NCBI GenBank assembly: GCA_903912525.1
Contig: CAIWHK010000018.1
Span: forward strand, 62,001 to 126,000
Reading direction: 5' to 3'
Length of the DNA: 64,000 nucleotides
Source: an uncultured bacterium
Lineage (GTDB): Bacteria > Krumholzibacteriota > Krumholzibacteriia > LZORAL124-64-63
Positions within the stretch are counted from its first letter, which is position 1, and every line of letters begins with the position of its first letter. The position numbers and the translations under genes were made by a program. The notes beneath the pieces are model-generated. The model was not told the origin of the DNA. It searched no databases and saw nothing but the letters and a program-made list of their open reading frames with translations. Positions 42,572-50,472 of this stretch are shown in pieces.

Positions 42572-42635
42572 TTGTGCCGCCATGATTGTGTCCGGCCGCG
42601 CTGCAGATCGGCGCGGCTGGTTCTCTACCGCCCGC

Positions 42636-43751
42636 TTACGCCGCGTATCGCAGGTCATGCCGCCGCTGCCGCGGCAACGCCCGCGTGATGACATCCCGCC
42701 AGTAGTATTCCACCCAACGCTGCGGCAGGCTGGTCCGACTGACAAACAACCGCCGCTCCAGCAATTCATCGATGGTGACACGGTGATCGATTGATCCCCG
42801 CGCCTGACCGGGCGTCGGGCTCCGGGGTCGTTTCTCCCGCCGGCTCTTCATGTAGTTCCGCCACACCAGGAACACAGCCAGTCGCTCGGCGCTCGCCTGC
42901 CGACGTTTCGACCATGCGATCGTCTCCCGCTTGTGGTTCGCGCTGCTGTGCCGCAACACGAGATCTGCCAAGTTGACCGGGAACAGCAGGTTGTTGGCAT
43001 CGCGACGATCCTTGCTCGAAGTCACCAGGTGCATCACTTCGCATCTGAGTGCCTTGATTGCCTGCGGATAGGCCCGATGATCATCGCTCAACACGGTCAA
43101 TCGAGGCTGGGAGCCGGCAACCACCTCAAGGAGGTGCTTCACATCCTTGAACACGGCCTTGGGATCCGGTCGGCCAAGAGCCGCTTCCAGCCGCTCCCGC
43201 TTGCACTTCTGGTCCGTCGTCATCTTCCCAGATCGGCGGACCTCGCTGTCGGTGAAATAGACGATGAAGTCGGACTCGGGCTCGATGGCCAGGTGGTGGT
43301 GGAACGGCCAGTACTGGGAGTGCTCGAAGGTGACGAAGCCGTCGATGGCCACCCGCTGGGCCGGCTGGGCTGCCTGCATCGCGGCGGCGTGGTAAAGCAG
43401 GCAATGGCGGCCAAGGCGGGCGAGCTGGCGGTCGATGGTGGAAGGGGCCACACGGAGGTCCCTGGCGATCTGGCGATTGGCCATGCACCCGGTGGTTTTG
43501 GTCAGGAGCTGCGGCAGGACATCGGGCCGCTTGAGCCAGTATGAGGTGGCAAAGGTCTGGGTGCTGAAGGACCGATGGCAATGAAGACAGAGGAACCGCT
43601 GGATACGGTGCGGGGCCACCTGTCTACCGAAGGTGCCAATGCGCTTGAAGCGCCACTGTGCACCCAACTGCAAGTGATACTTACAGTTGGCATTGGGGCA
43701 ATGGGGCGGAACCAAGACTTCGCTGGAATTGTGCATGCCCGACCGGGGCAT
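42636..43751 (-). CDS. DDE-type transposase with N-terminal zinc ribbon
   Basis: About 371 residues from ATG 43751; no good ribosome site is visible and ATG 43736 is equally possible. The N-terminal zinc ribbon (CPNANC ... CLHCH) precedes a helix-turn-helix-like stretch (MANRQIARDLRVAPSTIDRQLARLGRH). The catalytic core shows candidate DDE residues in VAIDGFVTFE, VLSDDHRAYP and a Glu near HKRETIAWSKRRQASAE. The C-terminus is basic. It is carried between the inverted repeats of the insertion sequence. I cannot assign the IS family firmly (IS1595- and ISL3-like features both occur). The CXXCH in it is a zinc site, not heme. Confidence 0.78.
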   Translation of the reverse strand: MPRSGMHNSSEVLVPPHCPNANCKYHLQLGAQWRFKRIGTFGRQVAPHRIQRFLCLHCHRSFSTQTFATSYWLKRPDVLPQLLTKTTGCMANRQIARDLRVAPSTIDRQLARLGRHCLLYHAAAMQAAQPAQRVAIDGFVTFEHSQYWPFHHHLAIEPESDFIVYFTDSEVRRSGKMTTDQKCKRERLEAALGRPDPKAVFKDVKHLLEVVAGSQPRLTVLSDDHRAYPQAIKALRCEVMHLVTSSKDRRDANNLLFPVNLADLVLRHSSANHKRETIAWSKRRQASAERLAVFLVWRNYMKSRREKRPRSPTPGQARGSIDHRVTIDELLERRLFVSRTSLPQRWVEYYWRDVITRALPRQRRHDLRYAA

Positions 43752-43768
43752 GGACCAGGCCAGACACA

Positions 43769-43802
43769 ATTTCGATGGCACAACCATTTCGATGGCACAA
43801 CC
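43769..43802. repeat. 17-base tandem duplication at the right IS end
   Basis: Two identical adjacent 17-base units starting ATTTCGATGG (43769-43785 and 43786-43802). Each contains the outer part of the right terminal repeat, so the transposon end is duplicated. Confidence 0.85.
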
Positions 43803-43811
43803 AAGAAAGAA

Positions 43812-43837
43812 GGCCGCGCCATTTTCATGGCGCGGCC
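43812..43837 (-). terminator. Terminator downstream of secF
   Basis: A perfect 11-base stem (GGCCGCGCCAT / ATGGCGCGGCC) with a 4-base loop lies 30 bases past the secF stop. On the minus strand it is followed by TTCTTTCTT. Confidence 0.85.
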
Positions 43838-43866
43838 TTTGTCGAGTTACAGCGGCAACCGCCGGA

Positions 43867-44805
43867 TCACATCCCCGGCGCAGTACGCTTGTCGGCGATC
43901 TGCCGCTCATACCACCACACGAGCAGCGGGGCAGCGATGAACACCGAACTGTAGGTACCGACGATGACGCCGAAGCACAGCGTGAAGGCGAAATCCCGGA
44001 TGACCGGGCCGCCCATGACCCAAAGCATGGTCGAGACCGCGAACGTCGCGGTCGAGGTCAGGATCGTCCGGCTCAGCGTCTCGTTGATCGACCGATTGAC
44101 GACCTCACGGTAGCTTTCCTTGCGCCGCAATTTCATGTTCTCGCGGATACGGTCGAACACGACGATGGTGTCGTTGAGCGAGTATCCGATAATCGTCAGC
44201 AGCGCCGCGATGATCTGAAGACTGATCTCGATGTTGAGGACCGAGAACACGCCGAGCGTCAGGATCACGTCGTGGGTCAGCGCGAGAATCGCCGCCATGC
44301 CGTAACGGAACACGAAGCGAACCCAGATGTAGATGGAAATGAGCACCAGGCCGGCGATGATCGAGTTGAACGCCGCCGTCCGCAACTCCGCACCGATCTT
44401 GGGGCCCACCGTCTCGACCCGCCGCATCTCGACCTGCGAAGTGGGGAAGCCGGCCTTGAGGTCGTTGACCAGCTTCTGGGCCACTGAACCGGTGCTGCCG
44501 TTGGCGACGGACTGCGCGCCTTCCGCGAGGGGCAGGTTGATCATGAACTCGTCCGTGGCGCCGAATTCAGTCACCTGCACGCCGCCGTAACCGCGGTTCG
44601 CGACCTCCTGGCGGATCGCGTTGATCGCGGGCGCCGGTGTGACCTTCACCTGCACCATGGTGCCGCCGGTGAAATCGACGCTCTGCCGGAACCCGCCCTT
44701 GGCGAGGACAAGCAGCAGGCTGGCCACGCACAGGGTGCCGGAGATGATGAAGGCGATCTTCATGGCTCCGGTGAAGTTGTAGTTGGCGTTCTTGAAGAAT
44801 TCCAT
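43867..44805 (-). CDS. secF: SecF, protein translocase accessory subunit
   Basis: 312 residues with six membrane segments: one at about 15-37, then five between about 155 and 300. The first periplasmic domain has SVDFTGGTMVQVKV, and the core has SIIAGLVLISIYIWVRF, ALTHDVILTLGVFS, GYSLNDTIVVFDRIREN and SINETLSRTILTS, all SecF signatures. With SecD it uses the proton-motive force to complete export through SecYEG. It follows secD by 75 bases and ends in a strong terminator. Every cytochrome, barrel and chaperone in the window with a signal peptide depends on this pathway. Confidence 0.97.
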   Translation of the reverse strand: MEFFKNANYNFTGAMKIAFIISGTLCVASLLLVLAKGGFRQSVDFTGGTMVQVKVTPAPAINAIRQEVANRGYGGVQVTEFGATDEFMINLPLAEGAQSVANGSTGSVAQKLVNDLKAGFPTSQVEMRRVETVGPKIGAELRTAAFNSIIAGLVLISIYIWVRFVFRYGMAAILALTHDVILTLGVFSVLNIEISLQIIAALLTIIGYSLNDTIVVFDRIRENMKLRRKESYREVVNRSINETLSRTILTSTATFAVSTMLWVMGGPVIRDFAFTLCFGVIVGTYSSVFIAAPLLVWWYERQIADKRTAPGM

Positions 44806-44880
44806 CTCGGACTTGACCTTTCCCGGGTGAAGAGCCCGGCAACTAGCGTGCCTTGCGGCACTACACCAGCGCGAGTTCCG

Positions 44881-46475
44881 TCAGATGCTCAGCTTCTGCC
44901 GATTCGGATTGCGCGTCATGAGCTCCATGATGACGTGGGTCATCACCAGCGCGGTGAACACGCTCGTCAGGATGCCGATGCACAGCGTGATCGCAAAGCC
45001 CTTGATCGGACCGGTCCCGAACCACAGCAGGATGCCACCGGCGATCATCGTCGTCATGTTCGAGTCGACGATGGTCCGCGTCGCGATGCTGTAACCGGCT
45101 TCCACTGCGGCCCGAACCGATCTGCCCTTCCGCAGCTCTTCACGAATGCGCTCATTGATGAGCACGTTGGCGTCCACCGCCATGCCGACCGTCAAGGCGA
45201 CACCCGCAAGGCCGGGCAGCGTCAGCACCAGGTCGAATTGCGCCAGTACTGCCAGAAGCAGGATGACGTTGGCGCCCAGTGCGATCACCGCGACGATTCC
45301 GGTCAGGCGGTAGACGAAGACGATGAAGATGACGACGAAGAGGCCACCCCACAGCGAGGCGGAAACGCCCATGCGGATCGAATCGGAACCGAGGCTCGGA
45401 CCGACCGTGCGTTCTCCGCGATGGTGATCGACGTCGGCAGCGCGCCCGCGCGCAGCAGGAGCGCAAGGTCGGTCGCCTCTGCATTGGCGAAGTTGCCGCT
45501 GATGGTGCCCGTTCCGGCAATGCGCGACTGGATGACCGGGGCCGAAGAGATGCGGCCGTCCAGCGAGATGGCCAGGTAGCGACCGACGTTTTCGCCGGTC
45601 AGGCGCGCGAATTCGCGGGCGCCGCGGCTGTTCAGGCTGAAATTGACCTGCCACATGCCAGGGCGCTCGTTGTCGGCGCTGGCCTGCGCTTCGGTCAACT
45701 GGTCACCGCTGACGGAAGCCGCCCCATCCACCAGGTAGAGAGGGCGCAACTTGCGCGAACCGACGGTCATGGGTTCCATGCCCAACTGGAACTCGACACC
45801 GCGCAGCCGCGCCGCCGTGCGCGGATCCTCGAGCATGGCCGACATGCGTTCCACGTCCTGCTCGTCGACGAAGATCGGCGTGCTCGAGACGCCGGGCTGC
45901 GTCACCAGCAGGCCCGAGAACGGGAGGTTCGCCAGCTGGTCGCCCATCAACGAGGTGTCTGCCGCGGCGGCGAGGGGATTGTCGCCCATGAAGGCCTGAT
46001 CCAGCCGCGCCAGCGCATCGGTCAGTTCCTCGGGCTGCCGCACGAGGCGGAACTCGAGCTTGGCCGTCTTGCCCAGAAGTGCCTTGGCGCGCTCGGGGTC
46101 CTGCAGGCCCGGCAGCTTGACGACGATGCGGTTGCTGCCGAACGTGGTGATCTCCGGCTCGGAGACGCCGAACTTGTCGATGCGGTTGGTCAGGATCTCC
46201 TTGACCCTTTTCAGGGAATCGGCAGCCTGGCCCGGGTCCATCCCGGTCTGGTCGACTTCCAGCACGATGTACATGCCGCCCTTGAGGTCGAGTCCGCGGC
46301 GGATGGCCTTGGCATCGATCTTCTCGATCTGCGCCATGCGCGTCGGGTTGGCCTTGGCGGCATCCCTGTCGGCTTGCGAAATCGAAAGAGCCTGGAAAGT
46401 CGGATACAGGCCGTAGATCGCCAGCAGAAGGACGACCACACACAGTCCTGCCCGCAGCTGCAGGGAACGGTTCAT
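44881..46475 (-). CDS. secD: SecD, protein translocase subunit, interrupted by a one-base frameshift
   Basis: About 531 residues if repaired. The first frame, from ATG 46475 (GGGGAG 7 bases upstream), encodes the membrane segment, GLDLKGGMYIVLEV, DKFGVSEPEITTFG, VKLPGLQDPERAK and ISLDGRISSAPVI. Near 45412-45417 the sequence reads ATC-GCG-GAG-AAC-GCA, where the family expects an EERTVGPSLG segment. Adding one G restores IAEERTVGPSLGSDSIRMG, and the other frame continues with all C-terminal membrane helices to the stop at 44881. No other damage is visible. Since secD is rarely dispensable, a sequencing or assembly error is more likely than a true pseudogene. Confidence 0.9.
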
Positions 46476-46637
46476 CTTGGCACTCCCCGGACATCAAGCC
46501 CAACCGTGTTCACGACAAAAGAAGCACAACAAAAAAAAGCACGCCGTTGTTCGCACGCATCGGCATGCCTGCCGGCGTGAACGCCACGAACCACAGGGTC
46601 CGCGGAACCCGGCCTTGCGCCTTAAATGGCGGTGAAC

Positions 46638-46646
46638 ATGATAGCA
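46638..46646 (-). promoter_or_regulatory. Possible extended -10 element for secDF
   Basis: On the minus strand TGCTATCAT fits an extended -10 (TGnTAtnaT), about 165 bases before the secD start. No recognisable -35 accompanies it, so this is weak. Confidence 0.3.
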
Positions 46647-46682
46647 CAACGGCGGCGGGGAATCCAGAAATTCAGCCGTGGC

Positions 46683-47798
46683 TCAGACTTCCCTCATCCG
46701 GTGCTCCCGCCGGCCCAGTCCCAGGGCCTCGGCCCGGGCCAGGAGCGCCCCCGGCCCCTGGGCATATCCGGTCCATTCGGGTAGGGGTGCCCCCAGGCGA
46801 TCCTCCAGGACAGCGAACGTCGCCGCATCGAGGGCCACGGGGTCCCGGGACGCCAGGATCCCGATACCAACGGGAGATGGACGCCGTCGCGCCTTGGCCG
46901 CCGTTGTCTGGGTGCCCAGATGAACAAGGAAGTTCAAATAAAGGGCTGCTGCGGCGCCCCCCGCTGCGACCGGCAAGGCCCGCGATGTGGCCACGGCAGC
47001 CTCCGCGACGTCTTCCTGGAATGCCACCAGCCCGCCGGCGTCGTCCGGGGCGATACCCGCCATGAAGCACACGCCCATGCACTCGCCACAGCCGGTGCAG
47101 GCCTGATGGTCGATCGTGGCGCGACCCGCACGGATCACGATGGCGTCGTAGATGCAAACATCCAGACAACTTCCGCAGCCGGCGCAAAGCGGAGTGTCAA
47201 CCTGCGGGCGGATGCCGGCGTGCAGGCGCAGCTTGGCCTGCCGGTCGGCCAACTCCAGCCCGAGGGCCGCCACCGCCCCGACAACGCCGAGGTGCGGGTG
47301 GGCCCGGACGGGATTCAGCAGGATGAGGCTGCCCGCGCCCCGCAGGACGCCGGCCAGGGTATGGCCGACCAGGCGACCGCCAGGGACGTCGCCCGCCGCC
47401 AAACTCACCGGCCCGGCCGGGTCGTCCCCCACGATGAACGGCAACCCGGCATCGGCCCCGCTGCCGAACCCCTTGGCCGCCGCTGCGGCGCGCAGGGCCT
47501 CGGCGGTGTCCAGCCCTCGAGTGCCGATGCTGAGGGTCTCGGTCGCCAACGCACCCGGCCCGCGAGACGCCCCTCCTGCTGCCGCCAGCGCAGCCTCGCG
47601 CGCCCAGGACGGCGCGATGACGGCCGGTCGCGCCGGGGCCCCCAGATGGATCTTGAGCACGCAGGGGCCTCCCCCGGCGCCGGAGGGATGGGGCGCGGTT
47701 GCCTCGAGCAGGCGACGCACGCCCGGCCGCGGGTCTGCCGGCGCCAGTTCGGAGCCCGGCTGCGCGGGCAACCGCCACAGGAAGACGTCAGCGGCCAT
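46683..47798 (-). CDS. DUF362 protein with two 4Fe-4S ferredoxin sites
   Basis: 371 residues from ATG 47798 (GGAGGT 7 bases upstream; the in-frame GTG 9 bases earlier lacks spacing). DUF362-type features are TLSIGTRGLDTAEALRAAA near 90 and a C-terminal GIGILASRDPVALDAATF. Between them lie CAGCGSCLDVC and CTGCGECMGVC, two four-cysteine ferredoxin motifs (the final Cys-Pro is absent from both). The protein probably binds two iron-sulfur clusters; its reaction is unknown. No signal peptide is seen, so it is probably cytoplasmic. It overlaps the upstream deacetylase-family gene by 11 bases. Confidence 0.82.
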   Translation of the reverse strand: MAADVFLWRLPAQPGSELAPADPRPGVRRLLEATAPHPSGAGGGPCVLKIHLGAPARPAVIAPSWAREAALAAAGGASRGPGALATETLSIGTRGLDTAEALRAAAAAKGFGSGADAGLPFIVGDDPAGPVSLAAGDVPGGRLVGHTLAGVLRGAGSLILLNPVRAHPHLGVVGAVAALGLELADRQAKLRLHAGIRPQVDTPLCAGCGSCLDVCIYDAIVIRAGRATIDHQACTGCGECMGVCFMAGIAPDDAGGLVAFQEDVAEAAVATSRALPVAAGGAAAALYLNFLVHLGTQTTAAKARRRPSPVGIGILASRDPVALDAATFAVLEDRLGAPLPEWTGYAQGPGALLARAEALGLGRREHRMREV

Positions 47799-48834
47799 CG
47801 GCCACACCTCCGCCGCCGGGAGCTCCGGGCGCCGTGTACGCCATCAACTCGGACACCGTGACGAAACGGACGCCCTCGGCCTCGTAGCGCCCGAGTTCGC
47901 GCGCGAGCACGTCCGCGGTCGCGACATACGGGTGGGCGATGCCGACAGCGGCGCCGTGAAGGCGCGCCCAGGCCACCAGCGTGGCCAGGTTCGCCGCGAT
48001 GGCGTCCTCGCTGCTGCGGTCGGCGTCCAGGAAGATGCGGTTGCGCAGGGCCGGCACCCCGGCGCGCTGCGCCGCGCCGAATGCGATCGACGCGGGCGAC
48101 GTCAGGCTGTCGACGAAAAACAGGTGCCGTCGGGCCAGAAGACCCATGAATACGGCCATCAGCGCCGAGTCGGCGGTGGCGGCGCTACCCATGTGGTTGT
48201 TCACGCCGCGCGCGCCCGGCACCGTCGCCAGCGACCGGGCCAGGCGCCGTTCCACCTCGGCGGCGTCCATGCCGGGCTCCAGAACCGGTTCGCCGGGGTT
48301 GCTCTCCGGGAAATCCACCGGGAGCATCGGCATGTGCAGGAGGATCTCGCGCCGGGCCGTGGCCGGGACCGGGCGTGCGAGCGGGGCCGCCACGCCGCCA
48401 GTGACTGTCGAAACGCCGGGTGCGTCACCCGGCAGGTCGAGGTCGGTCGCCAGCGCAGCGATCTCCCGCGAATGCGGCAGGCACGGCAGGACCGCCAGGG
48501 TCAGGGGCTGCGGCAGCGTCAGGATCACGGCCTGCGGCCCGGTGCGGGCCTGGCCCCAGTCATCGACGATGATCGCCACCAGCGGAACACCACCGGTGGC
48601 ACGGGCGTCGCCGGCCAGGCTGCCGACGAGCGCCGCCACGGGCCCGGCCGGATCCACCGAGTGCGGTTCTTCCGCTGTGGCCGCGATATTGCGCCTTGTG
48701 GCGTCGTCATCCGCCCGGCAGCCGGCCAGCCCCACGAGCGCGACAAGGGCCACCCATGCCGCCACGCGCGTCGACGACGCCCCGACGTGATGGTGCCCGG
48801 CGCGGGCAGGTCGACAGCGGAGGAAGGGTTTCAC
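47788..48834 (-). CDS. Divergent polysaccharide deacetylase family 2 (YibQ-like) lipoprotein
   Basis: 348 residues from GTG 48834 (GGAGAG upstream); the frame is open for 62 more codons, but that part covers a repeat tract and would spoil the leader. A lipobox LAGC (Cys about 38) follows a hydrophobic stretch. The catalytic-domain motifs match the divergent deacetylases: AIIVDDWGQ, LHMPMLPVDFP, GVNNHMGSAAT, FFVDSLTSP and AVGIAHPYVATADVL. In E. coli the YibQ relative sits with EnvC, but here EnvC lies 9 kb away. Likely a periplasmic or surface enzyme acting on glycans. It is coupled to the DUF362 gene. Confidence 0.85.
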   Translation of the reverse strand: MKPFLRCRPARAGHHHVGASSTRVAAWVALVALVGLAGCRADDDATRRNIAATAEEPHSVDPAGPVAALVGSLAGDARATGGVPLVAIIVDDWGQARTGPQAVILTLPQPLTLAVLPCLPHSREIAALATDLDLPGDAPGVSTVTGGVAAPLARPVPATARREILLHMPMLPVDFPESNPGEPVLEPGMDAAEVERRLARSLATVPGARGVNNHMGSAATADSALMAVFMGLLARRHLFFVDSLTSPASIAFGAAQRAGVPALRNRIFLDADRSSEDAIAANLATLVAWARLHGAAVGIAHPYVATADVLARELGRYEAEGVRFVTVSELMAYTAPGAPGGGGVADGR

Positions 48835-48931
48835 GGCGCTCTCCAGGCGGGACAGGCATGGCGAAGGACCGCGGCATACTAAGCCACGCCGGGCCGGCTG
48901 GCCAGCACGCGACTCAGACAGGATCCGTGGC

Positions 48932-49016
48932 GGGCCCGGCAAGACAACGGACCCGGCAAGACAACGGACCCAGCAAGACAACGGACCCAGCAAGACAACG
49001 GGCCCGGCGGCAACGG
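48932..49016. repeat. Tandem 17-base repeat, four units plus a decayed fifth
   Basis: Units at 48932, 48949, 48966 and 48983, differing only in single bases of GGACCCGGCAAGACAAC, followed by a diverged unit at 49000-49016. It lies in the gap between the deacetylase start and the next lipoprotein gene. Confidence 0.9.
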
Positions 49017-49027
49017 CCACCGGGCCC
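49000..49027 (-). terminator. Hairpin between the lipoprotein pair and the deacetylase gene
   Basis: GGGCCCGG / CCGGGCCC form an 8-base stem with a 12-base loop, 58 bases past the downstream lipoprotein stop. The T-run (TGTTCTTTT) is on the plus-strand side, so on the minus strand it is a weak terminator. Confidence 0.4.
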
Positions 49028-49084
49028 TGTTCTTTTCCACCGGCAACCCCGGTCGCGACCGGGTCAGGTGCTACTGGACCACAG

Positions 49085-49726
49085 CTACTGGGCCAACGCG
49101 ACCTTGGCCGGAGGATCGTCCGTCAAGTCAGCCTGTCCGCGCATCCGGAAGTACGGCTTGACCACGCCATTGACCAGCGAGTCACGCGACGTCACGTAGA
49201 ACCGGATATTGCCGGTGACCTTCAGCGTCGAATAGTTCTGCCCGCGGTCGAACAGGAACTGCACCGAGTACAAGGCATTGCGCGCGTTCGGAATCTGGTC
49301 GTTGGCCGGCGACGTCGCCCACACCCCGACGCGCTGGAACGTCTGGAACTGGATGGTCTGCACGGCGGCCACCAGGTCGCCGTCCGGGTCGGTCACGTCC
49401 TGCTTGGAGAACATGCGGTCGTGGATGCGCAGTTCCTCTTCCAGGTCGAGCGTCTCGCCCACGTCCGGGAACGTGTTGCGGGTGCTCTGCTGCAGGATCG
49501 TCACGTAATCCGGGTGCAGCATCTTACGGAACTCGTCGATGTCCATCGTCTCGTAGATGTACTGGAAGTTGGCCATCAACTTGTCTTCGGAGTCCGGAAA
49601 CTGGATCGTCGGGTCCACGTTGCAGTCCGTGCAGGGCGGGACCGGATCGGGCGAGAAGATGCAACCGCCCGCGGCCGCCAGCAACAGGATCAGGGTCACG
49701 AGACCCAACTTGTTTGTTCTCAACAT
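49085..49726 (-). CDS. Lipoprotein, NTF2-like candidate
   Basis: 213 residues from ATG 49726 (GGAGG 5 bases upstream). The leader has lipobox AGGC (Cys about 22), followed by IFSPDP and a Pro/Cys-rich linker. The body starts LMANFQYIYETMDIDEFRKMLHPDYVTIL and later has RNALYSVQFLFDRG and LKVTGNIRFYVTSRD, a helix-then-strands plan like NTF2/SnoaL proteins. A second lipoprotein with the same plan lies upstream in the same transcript, so they are probably paralogues. The function is unknown. Confidence 0.72.
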   Translation of the reverse strand: MLRTNKLGLVTLILLLAAAGGCIFSPDPVPPCTDCNVDPTIQFPDSEDKLMANFQYIYETMDIDEFRKMLHPDYVTILQQSTRNTFPDVGETLDLEEELRIHDRMFSKQDVTDPDGDLVAAVQTIQFQTFQRVGVWATSPANDQIPNARNALYSVQFLFDRGQNYSTLKVTGNIRFYVTSRDSLVNGVVKPYFRMRGQADLTDDPPAKVALAQ

Positions 49727-49833
49727 GTTGTCCTCCGCGTGGCCAGGGCTCCCCGGGGTGACAGGGATGCGATGGAAAAGGAAGCCTGCGTTTGCCTTCG
49801 GGGTCCATCCCCCGATTTTACCATATTGACAGA

Positions 49834-50472
49834 TTATTTGCTAGCAAAACTTCCCCGCAACACCCCCAAGGTTGACAGAAGCTGGCCCGAACCGGGATCG
49901 CTCTCACCCTGCCGGTCGTGCCACTCGCTAATATACCAAAAGTTTCCCTCCAGCGTAAACTTGATATCGGCCAATCCGCGATAACGGATCGTCGACGGCG
50001 GGTTCACGCTGGTCACCGTCACGTCGTAAATGACGTCCTCCCACAGCGATTCGCTGCCCGATGACGGCGGGACCACGAATTCCAGATTCCTCATCTGGGC
50101 CACGATCGTGACCTGCGAATTGTAGAGCCCGTTGATGAACGCAAGCTCGCGTTCGCGGTTCCAGCTCGCGAACACGCCGGGGAACTGGTTCTCGGTCGCC
50201 GAATCAGGTTCATAGAGGAACGACGACGAACTGATGGCGCCCTCCCACCCGGGCGTGTGCGTGGCGTTGAGCGAGGTCTCGAGGTTGTCCCACGTGTTCA
50301 CCGGCTCGTTCTGCGCAAGATAGCGCACGATGTCGCCGGTCTCCGGTGGTTCGGCATCCCGCGGCGCGAACAGGCAACCGCCCGCCGAAAGACAGACCAG
50401 GACGCAGGCCAGCAGTGGCGCCCCTCGACGCGCCGCGCCGCGCAGCCGGCTCAGAACATCCACTTGAACCAT
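49834..50472 (-). CDS. Lipoprotein, likely paralogue of the next gene
   Basis: 212 residues from ATG 50472 (GGGAGG 7 bases upstream), beginning 22 bases inside the end of the beta-barrel gene. The lipobox is AGGC (Cys about 33), followed by LFAPRD, similar to the start of its neighbour. The body (IVRYLAQNEPVNTWDNLETSLNATHTP ... VTIVAQMRNLEFVVPP ... IKFTLEGNFWYISEWHDRQG) follows a similar helix-then-strand order. Co-translation with the barrel suggests an outer-membrane complex. The function is unknown. Confidence 0.72.
   Translation of the reverse strand: MVQVDVLSRLRGAARRGAPLLACVLVCLSAGGCLFAPRDAEPPETGDIVRYLAQNEPVNTWDNLETSLNATHTPGWEGAISSSSFLYEPDSATENQFPGVFASWNRERELAFINGLYNSQVTIVAQMRNLEFVVPPSSGSESLWEDVIYDVTVTSVNPPSTIRYRGLADIKFTLEGNFWYISEWHDRQGESDPGSGQLLSTLGVLRGSFASK

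Larger units (their letters stand above)
42571..43802. mobile_element. Insertion sequence with imperfect terminal inverted repeats
   Basis: Left end 42571-42597 and the reverse complement of 43758-43784 match at 21 of 27 positions, starting GTTGTGCC and sharing TTGTGTC and GGCC. They enclose one transposase gene on the minus strand. The right end is followed by a second copy of its outer 17 bases, so the outer boundary is either 43785 or 43802. I see no target-site duplication. The left end coincides with the stop of the heptaheme cytochrome gene. Confidence 0.75.

Noticed and set aside
43565-43580. CXXCH motif (CLHCH) in the transposase as a heme site
   Set aside because: It pairs with an upstream CPNANC to form a zinc ribbon, and the protein has no signal peptide.
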